Source: CAZCPB01 sp964540295
GTDB taxonomy: Bacteria; Planctomycetota; Phycisphaerae; Phycisphaerales; UBA1924
DNA: 6,898 bases
Direction of reading: 5' to 3'
Assembly (NCBI GenBank): GCA_964540295.1
Contig: CAZIMT010000170.1
Coordinates: 1 to 6,898 of the forward strand
Made by a program: the position numbers and the translations under genes. How positions within the stretch are numbered: position 1 is the stretch's first letter; each line of letters opens with the position of its first letter. Below, piece after piece: positions 1-5,573 of this stretch. The notes under the pieces are model-generated. The model was not told where the DNA came from, did not search any database, and saw nothing but the letters and a program-made list of their open reading frames with translations.

Positions 1-14
1 GACAGCCTATGCGG

Positions 15-38
15 GCCATGTCATAAGCATGTCATGGC
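15..38. promoter_or_regulatory. candidate operator at the toxin start
   Basis: Two signals overlap just before and across the toxin start codon. The octamer CATGTCAT occurs twice (17-24 and 28-35), 11 bases apart, which is one helical turn. An inverted repeat GCCATG / CATGGC (15-20 and 33-38) brackets them. Type II toxin-antitoxin operons are commonly repressed by their own antitoxin binding such repeats at the promoter, and the downstream antitoxin has a DNA-binding domain, so an autoregulatory operator is a reasonable inference. I see no convincing -35/-10 pair, and only 33 bases of upstream sequence are available. Confidence 0.3.
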
Positions 39-297
39 GAGCGTGCTTATTACCGCCGCGGCCCAGAAGCAGCTGGAGGAGCTTCCAACGACCATAAAGG
101 CGCGTGTTTTGTCGGTGTTTGAGCGACTGGCACGCTGGCCGGTCGTCAGCGGGGCCAAACCACTGCGGGGCGAGCTGGCGGGCCAGTACCGTGTGCGGAC
201 TGGCGATTATCGGGTTCAGTTTGTCGTGAACGACCGGCACGAGCCGGTTGTTGTGTTGGTCGTGAGAGTCGGGCATCGCGACGGGTTTTATGAGTGA
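34..297 (+). CDS. type II toxin, RelE/ParE family
   Basis: An 87-residue protein, the usual size for RelE/ParE-fold toxins, which either cleave ribosome-bound mRNA or poison gyrase. An N-terminal strand (residues 2-6) is followed by a helical hairpin (about 8-34, with the QLEELP turn typical of the family). Then come the KPLRGELAG segment (42-50), YRVRTGDYR (52-60) and a C-terminal strand ending HRDGFY (81-86). The basic residues R53, R55, R60 and R82 and the terminal tyrosine lie where RelE-like toxins carry functional side chains. Whether the target is mRNA or gyrase cannot be decided from sequence. The reading frame stays open upstream to base 1, but ATG 34 gives the normal family N-terminus. 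No clear Shine-Dalgarno precedes it. The antitoxin follows after a 23-base gap, so the order is toxin first, as in higBA-like systems. It stops at TGA directly after the expected C-terminus. Confidence 0.87.
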   Translation: MASVLITAAAQKQLEELPTTIKARVLSVFERLARWPVVSGAKPLRGELAGQYRVRTGDYRVQFVVNDRHEPVVVLVVRVGHRDGFYE

Positions 298-320
298 GGC
301 TCGGGCCGGAGGAGTGAAGT

Positions 321-704
321 ATGTTCAGAACACAGACGATCGAGATCGGTGGGACCAGGCTGATTGTGATGACCGAGCGCGATTACGCGGATCTGACCAA
401 GGCGGCGAAGACTGCCTCCAAGGATGATGGGCTGCCCGCGTTTCCGAGGGCGGATAAGGACGGCAACACGCCGGCCATTGATTTTGCGCGGGCGTCCATT
501 GCACGGGACATCATCCGCGAACGGCGGGTATTGGGGCTTTCGCAGCAGGAGCTTGCGGATCGGGCGGGGGTGCGGCAGGAAACCCTTTCCCGAATCGAGA
601 CCGGCAAGCACACGGCGAGCGTTCCCACGATTGAGAAGATCGATCGAGCGCTCAAGGCGGCGGCGAAGGTGAAGGCGGGGCGGCGGACGAGACGGAGTGC
701 GTAG
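321..704 (+). CDS. antitoxin, XRE-family helix-turn-helix protein
   Basis: A 127-residue partner of the preceding toxin. The C-terminal half holds an XRE/Cro-type helix-turn-helix (about residues 64-113): the helix IIRERRVLG, then LSQQELADRAGV, then the recognition helix RQETLSRIETGK, and a closing helix TIEKIDRALK. The N-terminal part (1-35, with IEIGGTRLIVMTERDYADL) resembles the short strand-plus-helix start of Phd- or RHH-type antitoxins and may bind the toxin or dimerise. A linker (36-58) joins the two. The tail (114-127) is rich in Lys and Arg and may add DNA affinity. A good Shine-Dalgarno, GGAGGAG at 308-314, lies six bases before ATG 321. By family precedent it neutralises the toxin and represses the operon, probably through the repeats near position 15-38. 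The stop is TAG. The toxin-binding role is inferred from gene order and small size. Confidence 0.85.
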   Translation: MFRTQTIEIGGTRLIVMTERDYADLTKAAKTASKDDGLPAFPRADKDGNTPAIDFARASIARDIIRERRVLGLSQQELADRAGVRQETLSRIETGKHTASVPTIEKIDRALKAAAKVKAGRRTRRSA

Positions 705-728
705 ACCCCCCGTTGCAAGCCCGCGGGC

Positions 729-761
729 GGCCGGCGCGGGAGCCCGCCCGCGCCGGCCTTT
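729..761 (+). terminator. Rho-independent-type hairpin after the antitoxin
   Basis: A perfect 12-base-pair stem: GGCCGGCGCGGG (729-740) pairs with CCCGCGCCGGCC (747-758) across a six-base loop, followed by TTT. It starts 25 bases after the antitoxin stop. The T-tract is short, as is common in very GC-rich genomes, so termination efficiency is uncertain. It would separate the toxin-antitoxin unit from acnA. Confidence 0.65.
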
Positions 762-884
762 CGCCGCGGCTCTCCCTCTCGCGTTTTCCGGCCGGGGTGG
801 GCGGTCGGGCGTGCGATAGGGCCCCGGGTATGAGCGATGGATTGGGTGGTTACACACGCGATGAGGGGGCGTTTGGGTGGGGCT

Positions 885-916
885 GCACGGGTCAGCCGCG
901 GCGGCTGCCCCCGTGC
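885..916 (+). promoter_or_regulatory. stem-loop in the acnA leader
   Basis: A second long hairpin lies 53 bases before the acnA start. GCACGGG (885-891) pairs with CCCGTGC (910-916), and CAGCCGC (893-899) pairs with GCGGCTG (901-907), with an internal mismatch of T892 against CC 908-909. The loop must open a few pairs because only one base separates the inner arms. Only a broken T-tract follows (CACCTTTAGG), so it is a poor intrinsic terminator. It could be an attenuator, an mRNA-stabilising structure or a protein-binding site in the 5' untranslated region. It does not match the eukaryotic iron-responsive element loop CAGUGN. Where transcription starts relative to it is unknown. Confidence 0.4.
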
Positions 917-958
917 CACCTTTAGGAGAGAGAGGCCCATACTGTTGGGAAAATGCAC

Positions 959-964
959 AGGAGG
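959..964 (+). promoter_or_regulatory. ribosome-binding site fixing the acnA start
   Basis: The consensus AGGAGG lies four bases before ATG 969. This decides the start codon: the same frame is open back to ATG 837, but that upstream stretch runs through the leader hairpin, has no ribosome-binding site and encodes nothing resembling an aconitase N-terminus. Confidence 0.8.
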
Positions 965-968
965 ATCG

Positions 969-3773
969 ATGCCGACACGGCCTAACCCGTTCAATGCACG
1001 CCGGAACCTGACCACGCCGCACGGGACGTATGCGTATTACGCGTTGGACGCGTTACGGGACGCGGGGGTGGGGCATGTGGAGAGGTTGCCGTATTCGATC
1101 AAGGTGCTGCTGGAGTCGATGCTGCGGCACCTGGACGGGTTCATCGTGACGGCGGACGACGTGACGGGGATGGCGAACTGGAACGCGGCCGCGCCGGTGA
1201 AGGAGGAGATCCCCTTCATGCCCGGGCGGGTGGTGCTGCAGGACTTCACGGGGGTGCCGTGCGTGGTGGACCTGGCGGCGATGCGGGACGCGATGCGGAC
1301 GCTGGGGGGCGACCCGAATCTGATCAACCCGTTGGTGCCGTGCGACCTGGTGATTGATCACAGCGTGCAGGTGGACGCGTATGGGTCGAGCGTGGCGTTG
1401 ACGATCAACGCGCAGAAGGAGTTTGAGCGGAACACGGAGCGGTACGAGTTTCTGAAGTGGGGGCAGCAGAGTCTGTCGAACTTCCGGTGCGTGCCGCCGG
1501 CGACGGGGATCGTTCATCAGGTGAACCTGGAGTATCTGGCGCGGGCGGTGTGGACGACGGTGGACAAGGAAGATGGGGCGACGGTGGCGTTCCCCGACTC
1601 GTGCGTGGGGACGGACAGCCATACCACCATGATCAATGGGCTTGGCGTGGTGGGTTGGGGCGTGGGCGGGATCGAGGCCGAGGCGGTGATGCTGGGGCAG
1701 CCGATCTACATGCTCACTCCCGAGGTGATCGGCATGCGGCTCACGGGCAAGTTGCCCGAGGGCGCGACGGCGACGGATCTGGTGCTGACCGTGACGCAGA
1801 TCCTGCGCGCGAAGGGTGTTGTGGATAAGTTCGTCGAGTTTTTCGGCGATGGGCTGGCGTCGATGTCGATCCCGGACCGCGCGACGATCGCGAACATGGC
1901 GCCCGAGTACGGCGCGACGATGGGGTTCTTCCCGGTCGATCAGGCGACGCTGGATTTCCTGAAGTTCACGGGGCGTGACGAGGCCACGGTCGCGCTGGTC
2001 GAGGCGTACTGCAAGGCCAACGGCATGTTCTGGCAGCCGGGCGTCGACGCGCCGGAGTTTACCGACGTGGTTGAGCTCGACATGTCTACAGTGCAGCCGT
2101 CGCTGGCGGGGCCCAAGCGTCCTCAGGACAGGGTGCTGCTCAAGGACGTGAAGTCGGACTTTGCGCGCGGGCTGGCGGCGCCGCTGGGGAACACCAGCTT
2201 CGGGTTCGCGTGGGACAAGATCGTGGGGAGCTTTGGCACGGTGAAGCACGCCGACGGGCCGATGAAGGGCAAGGAGAGCAAGATTACGCACGGTGCGGTG
2301 GTGATTGCGGCCATCACGAGCTGCACGAACACGAGCAACCCCGACGTGATGATCGCGGCCGGTTTGGTCGCGCGGAAGGCGCGGGCGTTCGGGCTGACGA
2401 GCAAGCCGTGGGTAAAGACGTCGCTGGCGCCGGGCTCGAAGGTCGTGACTGAATATTATAATAAGGCTGGACTGACGGCGGACCTTGACGCGCTCGGGTT
2501 TTACACCGTGGGGTACGGGTGTACGACGTGCATCGGCAACTCCGGGCCGCTGCCTGACGAGGTTGAAGCGGCGATCAAGGAGGGAGACTTGTGCGTGGCG
2601 TCGGTGCTGAGCGGCAATCGGAACTTTGAAGGCCGGGTGCACCCGGACGTGAAGGCGAATTATCTGGCGAGCCCGCCGCTGTGCGTGGCGTACGCGATCG
2701 CGGGGTCGATCGGGGTTGATCTCACGACCGAGCCGCTGGGCACGAGCAAGGACGGCAAGCCGGTGTTCCTGAAGGACATCTGGCCGACGCACGCGGAGGT
2801 GCAGGCGGTGAAGGCCCAGTGCGTGACTCCCGAGCAGTTCCGCACGCAGTACGCGAACGTGTTCACGGGGAACGCGACGTGGAACCAGGTGCCGGTGAGC
2901 AAGAGTGATTTGTACGCGTGGAACACCGAAAGCACGTACGTGCAGAACCCGCCGTTCTTTGAGGAGATGACCGAGCAACCGACGGCGCTCAAGCCGATCC
3001 GCGGCGCACGGTGCCTGGTGTATGTTGGTGACAGCGTGACGACCGACCACATCAGCCCGGCTGGCGACATCGCCGAGGCTAGCCCGGCGGGCGAGTTTCT
3101 CAAGACGCTGGGCGTGCGGAAATCTAATTTTAATAGTTATGGCGCTCGACGCGGTAACGACCGGATCATGACGCGTGGCACCTACGCGAACGTGCGGGTG
3201 AAGAACAAGTTGGCGGTTGACCCCGGCACCGGCAAGATCAAGGAAGGCGGCTGGACACGCGATATGTCCAAGTCGGCGGGCGGCAAGATTGATTTCATCT
3301 ACAACGCCGCGATGAATTATAAGAAGGAGGGCACGCCGTTGGTGGTGCTCGCGGGCAAGGACTACGGCATGGGTTCGAGCCGCGACTGGGCGGCCAAGGG
3401 GACAATGAACCTCGGGTGCCGCGCGGTCATCGCCGAAAGCTTTGAGCGCATCCACCGGAGCAATCTTGTAGGCATGGGTGTGCTGCCGCTGTGCTTTGCC
3501 GAGGGCGAGACGGCGGGCGGTCTCGGGCTGACGGGCGAGGAGACGTTTGATATTGACTTGCCAGCGACGGGCGCGGAGAACAACACGGCGCTGATCGAGC
3601 CGCGCTGCGAGGTGAACGTGACCGCCACGAGACCCGACGGCACGAAGACGCAGTTCACGACGCGGTGCCGGATCGACACGCCGGTGGAGGCCGTGTACTA
3701 CCGCAACGGCGGCGTGCTGCAGACGGTGCTGCGGCGGTTGTTAAACGAGAGTCGGAAGGCGGTGGGGGTGTAA
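969..3773 (+). CDS. acnA: aconitate hydratase (aconitase A)
   Basis: A complete 934-residue aconitase that interconverts citrate and isocitrate through cis-aconitate in the cytoplasmic TCA cycle, using a [4Fe-4S] cluster. The three cluster ligands are present: Cys452 in TSCTNTSNP, and Cys518 and Cys521 in GYGCTTCIGN. Their spacing (66 and 3 residues) equals that of the known ligands of E. coli AcnA. Other family motifs are GTDSHTTMINGLG from residue 214, GDSVTTDHISPAGD from 687, the FNSYGARRGN segment from 721, and the swivel-domain active site YGMGSSRDWAAKG from 799 with the catalytic Ser-Ser-Arg at 803-805, followed by ESFERIHRSNLVGMG. Domain order is the AcnA/IRP type (domains 1-3, linker, domain 4), not AcnB. 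It is slightly longer than E. coli AcnA (891), with the extra residues spread through the protein. It appears monocistronic, between a terminator and a decayed interval. Two short runs of A/T-ending codons (2451-2462 and 3120-3140) are unlike the rest. The stop is TAA. Confidence 0.97.
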   Translation: MPTRPNPFNARRNLTTPHGTYAYYALDALRDAGVGHVERLPYSIKVLLESMLRHLDGFIVTADDVTGMANWNAAAPVKEEIPFMPGRVVLQDFTGVPCVVDLAAMRDAMRTLGGDPNLINPLVPCDLVIDHSVQVDAYGSSVALTINAQKEFERNTERYEFLKWGQQSLSNFRCVPPATGIVHQVNLEYLARAVWTTVDKEDGATVAFPDSCVGTDSHTTMINGLGVVGWGVGGIEAEAVMLGQPIYMLTPEVIGMRLTGKLPEGATATDLVLTVTQILRAKGVVDKFVEFFGDGLASMSIPDRATIANMAPEYGATMGFFPVDQATLDFLKFTGRDEATVALVEAYCKANGMFWQPGVDAPEFTDVVELDMSTVQPSLAGPKRPQDRVLLKDVKSDFARGLAAPLGNTSFGFAWDKIVGSFGTVKHADGPMKGKESKITHGAVVIAAITSCTNTSNPDVMIAAGLVARKARAFGLTSKPWVKTSLAPGSKVVTEYYNKAGLTADLDALGFYTVGYGCTTCIGNSGPLPDEVEAAIKEGDLCVASVLSGNRNFEGRVHPDVKANYLASPPLCVAYAIAGSIGVDLTTEPLGTSKDGKPVFLKDIWPTHAEVQAVKAQCVTPEQFRTQYANVFTGNATWNQVPVSKSDLYAWNTESTYVQNPPFFEEMTEQPTALKPIRGARCLVYVGDSVTTDHISPAGDIAEASPAGEFLKTLGVRKSNFNSYGARRGNDRIMTRGTYANVRVKNKLAVDPGTGKIKEGGWTRDMSKSAGGKIDFIYNAAMNYKKEGTPLVVLAGKDYGMGSSRDWAAKGTMNLGCRAVIAESFERIHRSNLVGMGVLPLCFAEGETAGGLGLTGEETFDIDLPATGAENNTALIEPRCEVNVTATRPDGTKTQFTTRCRIDTPVEAVYYRNGGVLQTVLRRLLNESRKAVGV
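3734..3770 (+). repeat. direct repeat copy 1 (acnA 3' end)
   Basis: The last twelve codons of acnA, excluding the stop. They match 4078-4114 at 31 of 37 positions without gaps. This copy is under coding constraint as the aconitase C-terminus (LLNESRKAVGV), so it is presumably the original. Confidence 0.5.
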
Positions 3774-3796
3774 GAACCTCCGGGGCTCGATCGGCG

Positions 3797-4049
3797 CAAC
3801 GCCGAGTTCGCGCGGCTCTCGTTGAGCGTGCCGCTGACCTTTATACAGACGCGCTTGCGCAGTACTTCGCCGTGACAAAGGCTTCGCGAGGTACGGCTCG
3901 ATGTCGTGGATACCAACCCCGACGTCCGGCGTCTGTACGAGCGGATGAGGTTCGCCGAGTCCGCTTGCGCGACCATCTCGGCATGGCTTGCTCGGCGTGT
4001 CGGCTTCGAGCGCTCCGCGACCTTGATCTGGCCGATTGCATACGCGTGA
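3797..4049 (+). pseudogene. GNAT acetyltransferase remnant (3' part, frameshifted)
   Basis: The frame ending at TGA 4047 reads from about 3876 as REVRLDVVDTNPDVRRLYER, MRFAESACATISAWLARRVG, then FERSATLIWPIAYA. This matches the C-terminal half of a common GNAT N-acetyltransferase group, in which VDTNPxARxLYERLGF is the beta-strand and helix after the acetyl-CoA-binding motif, followed by LxRRxGFRxATTM. An in-frame TGA at 3873 blocks this frame upstream. The preceding stretch in another frame reads QRRVRAALVERAADL (from 3797), which resembles the acetyl-CoA pyrophosphate-loop helix (RGxGxGxxLVERA). The parts therefore look like one gene broken by a frameshift between about 3840 and 3875. The N-terminal 80 or so residues are missing and acnA abuts directly. 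The fragment cannot form a full GNAT fold, so activity is unlikely. The assignment rests on motif recognition by eye. Confidence 0.6.
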
Positions 4050-4077
4050 CCGCTGCGCACTGGTCTGGAATTGTAAT

Positions 4078-4114
4078 GTGGTTGTCAAACGTGAATCGGA
4101 AGGAGGTAGGGGTG
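4078..4114 (+). repeat. direct repeat copy 2 (diverged acnA 3' end)
   Basis: Ungapped match at 31 of 37 positions to 3734-3770, which encodes the acnA C-terminus. In the matching frame it reads LSNVNRKEVGV against LLNESRKAVGV. The copies are 344 bases apart and the GNAT remnant lies between them. Flanking similarity is weak: upstream none, downstream only a gapped CCGG..TCGAT match. This could be a small duplication or the scar of an insertion or deletion at the acnA 3' end. Confidence 0.5.
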
Positions 4115-4237
4115 CCGGTCGATCTGGCTTTCTTACCTTTGCGTCGTGATTCGAGCCCGCCTCCGTATTTTCTAGCCCGGGTGACCGCGGTGTCTGTCGG
4201 CGTCGAGGTGGTCCGGATGGTGGTACGCAAGCCGTGA
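4112..4237 (+). CDS. possible small protein, unrecognised
   Basis: A 41-codon frame from GTG 4112 to TGA 4235-4237 has a full-consensus Shine-Dalgarno AAGGAGGT (4100-4106 plus neighbours) about five bases before the start. The product begins MPVDLAFLPLRRDSSPPPYF and ends in a valine-rich stretch with basic residues. I recognise no family. The Shine-Dalgarno lies inside the repeat copied from the acnA C-terminus, where it arose by base changes from GGAAGGCGGT, so it may be accidental. Third-position GC is less consistent than in the certain genes. It is listed because of the ribosome-binding site; it may well be non-coding. Confidence 0.18.
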   Translation: MPVDLAFLPLRRDSSPPPYFLARVTAVSVGVEVVRMVVRKP

Positions 4238-4280
4238 GAAAGTCAAAGTTCCACCGAAGTCTGATTTGATACTTTAATGT
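4238..4280 (+). promoter_or_regulatory. AT-rich stretch, possible permease promoter
   Basis: These 43 bases are about 35% GC in surroundings well above 60%. They include TTTGATACTTTAATG, in which GATACT (4268-4273) could act as a -10 element. No good -35 hexamer sits 16-18 bases upstream. The location, between the decayed interval and the permease gene, fits a promoter. The assignment is compositional only. Confidence 0.22.
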
Positions 4281-4344
4281 CCGCCGCTACGCAGAACGCG
4301 GGTTGTGGCCTCAGCGCGAGGTCTGGTCACGTACCCTCTCGCCC

Positions 4345-5127
4345 GTGCTCTCCTTCTCGACCTCCCAAATCGCGGCCTGCTCCGCTGTCGCGTTTATCGC
4401 CGGCCTCATCGATGCCATGGCTGGCGGCGGCGGGATCTTTACGATGCCCGCGCTGGCCGCGCTGGGGCTCCCGATCCCCAACGTCGCTGGCACCAACAAG
4501 TTCGTCGGTGCCAGCGGCTCCAGCACGGCCACGATTTCGTTCCTGGTGCGCGGCAAGCTCGACCGCTTTGTGGCCGTGCTCGGCGGGCTCTGCGCTGTTC
4601 TTGGTTCCATCGCTGGCGCGGTCGCTCTCATGCGGCTTGGCAAGTTCAACGAGACGCTGACCAAGAGCGTCTTTGGTGGGCTGCTGATCGTGATGGCCCT
4701 GTACATGTTCTTCAAGCCGCAGATCGGGGGCGTTTCTGCGTACGCGGGCCGCACGCCACGCAACATCGCCATCACCATCGCCGCCGGGCTCGTCATCGGC
4801 TTTTACGACGGCTTCTTCGGCCCGGGCACCGGCTCGTTCTCTGTGTTCATCATGGTCCGCTTCTTACGCTTCGATTTTGTCACCGGAACGGGCAACGCCA
4901 AGGCCATGAACTTGGGGAGCAACATCGGCGCGCTGGGTACGTTCATCATCGGCGGTCTGGTGATCTGGCCGCTGGCGATCCCGATGGCGATCTGCAACGC
5001 CGCGGGTAGTTTCATCGGCAGCTCGCTGGCGATCAAGAAGGGCTCGAAGTTTGTGCGGTGGGCATTCCTGCTCGCGGCGGCCGCGATCGCGGGACGGATG
5101 ATGTGGTTCGTGGTTACGGGTAAGTAG
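4345..5127 (+). CDS. TSUP (TauE/SafE) family membrane permease
   Basis: A 260-residue inner-membrane protein of the sulfite exporter TauE/SafE (TSUP, DUF81) family, close in size to E. coli YfcA. These proteins move small, often sulfur-containing anions across the membrane; the substrate here is unknown. The diagnostic internal duplication is visible. Repeat 1 has GLIDAMAGGGG (20-30) then NVAGTNKF (46-53). Repeat 2 has GFYDGFFGPGTGS (152-164) then TGTGNAKAMNLGSN (180-193). Hydrophobic segments lie near residues 8-28, 75-97, 107-124, 141-158, 194-212, 213-231 and 238-256, so about seven to eight membrane passes. GTG 4345 is preferred because it gives the short lead before helix 1 that is normal for the family. 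GTG 4303 in the same frame would add 14 residues unlike the family. Neither has a clear ribosome-binding site. No sulfur-metabolism neighbour is present to hint at the cargo. The stop is TAG. Confidence 0.92.
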   Translation: MLSFSTSQIAACSAVAFIAGLIDAMAGGGGIFTMPALAALGLPIPNVAGTNKFVGASGSSTATISFLVRGKLDRFVAVLGGLCAVLGSIAGAVALMRLGKFNETLTKSVFGGLLIVMALYMFFKPQIGGVSAYAGRTPRNIAITIAAGLVIGFYDGFFGPGTGSFSVFIMVRFLRFDFVTGTGNAKAMNLGSNIGALGTFIIGGLVIWPLAIPMAICNAAGSFIGSSLAIKKGSKFVRWAFLLAAAAIAGRMMWFVVTGK

Positions 5128-5160
5128 AGCGGCGCGAGATTGTAAGATCATGCAACTGTT

Positions 5161-5202
5161 TATCTCGACGCTGCTATCGTAATGTTGCTATCTCGGCGCT
5201 GC
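5161..5202. repeat. short direct repeat, 14 bp, two copies
   Basis: TATCTCGACGCTGC (5161-5174) and TATCTCGGCGCTGC (5189-5202) differ at one base and are 28 bases apart. They lie between the converging permease and minus-strand ORF, and the second copy contains the stop of the minus-strand ORF. This may be replication slippage. I see no transposon ends. Confidence 0.3.
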
Positions 5203-5478
5203 CCAGATGTTTGAGACCACGGTCTCGTTGGCCAGCTTTTCGAGAGAAAGCATGTATTCCGGCGCGCTGATCTTCGCTTCCTTGGTCTCTTCCGCGATGG
5301 CTTGGTTGTAGGCGTCGTTGGGCACGGTGTCGTCGCCAGCCAGCGAGTCGGCGTCACGCTCACGGTTGATAACAAGCTGCGGACCGTCACGCCGCACGCA
5401 GATCTCGTCACGGCTCTCAGCGCAGTCAATCTTATCGCGGCATGGAAATCCGTGAGTTATGCTCATCAGCGTGAGCAC
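5188..5478 (-). CDS. hypothetical protein (minus strand)
   Basis: A 96-residue frame from GTG 5478 (or 92 from ATG 5466) to TAG 5188-5190. I do not recognise it. Coding support comes from composition: most codons end in G or C, first positions are rich in G and second positions in A, as in genuine genes here, and the product is a plausible soluble acidic protein rather than an Arg/Pro/His-rich shadow. It has cysteines at 13, 19 and 27 (FPCRDKIDC, DEIC) and a hydrophilic helical C-terminal half (NQAIAEETKEAKISAPEYML, then SLEKLANETVV). No signal peptide or membrane segment is clear and no Shine-Dalgarno is evident. The frame stays open upstream to 5566, so it may be the 3' part of a longer, partly lost gene. 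It converges on the permease with a 60-base gap and diverges from the NTF2-like gene. Confidence 0.42.
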   Translation of the reverse strand: MLTLMSITHGFPCRDKIDCAESRDEICVRRDGPQLVINRERDADSLAGDDTVPNDAYNQAIAEETKEAKISAPEYMLSLEKLANETVVSNIWAAPR

Positions 5479-5573
5479 ATCAAGGCTATCACGAGCGCCA
5501 AGAATCTCGACACTCGCGTCCGTCGCGTGGCCGCGTGTTTGGAGATGGTGAGAAAGAAGATGGGTTCAACGCC

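Noticed and set aside
837..968. Upstream in-frame start for acnA at ATG 837
   Set aside because: The extension crosses the leader hairpin, has no Shine-Dalgarno and no aconitase similarity. AGGAGG sits directly before ATG 969.
288..1022. Long minus-strand frames opposite the antitoxin and acnA leader
   Set aside because: The products are Arg/Pro-rich and pass through both GC hairpins. They have no motifs or start signals.
2457..2462. Perfect TATAAT inside acnA as an internal promoter
   Set aside because: It is part of a run of codons for Glu-Tyr-Tyr-Asn. No -35-like hexamer lies 16-18 bases upstream and no gene start follows nearby.
1053..3455. 800-codon open frame on the minus strand opposite acnA
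   Set aside because: It is a shadow of acnA produced by GC-rich codon bias. The product is dominated by Arg, His, Pro and Leu, shows no family motif and has no ribosome-binding site, while the plus strand is an unmistakable aconitase.
3665..4237. 190-codon plus-strand frame overlapping the end of acnA
   Set aside because: It overlaps 109 bases of acnA in another frame, and most of the rest is the wrong frame of the GNAT remnant. No coherent family is seen along it.
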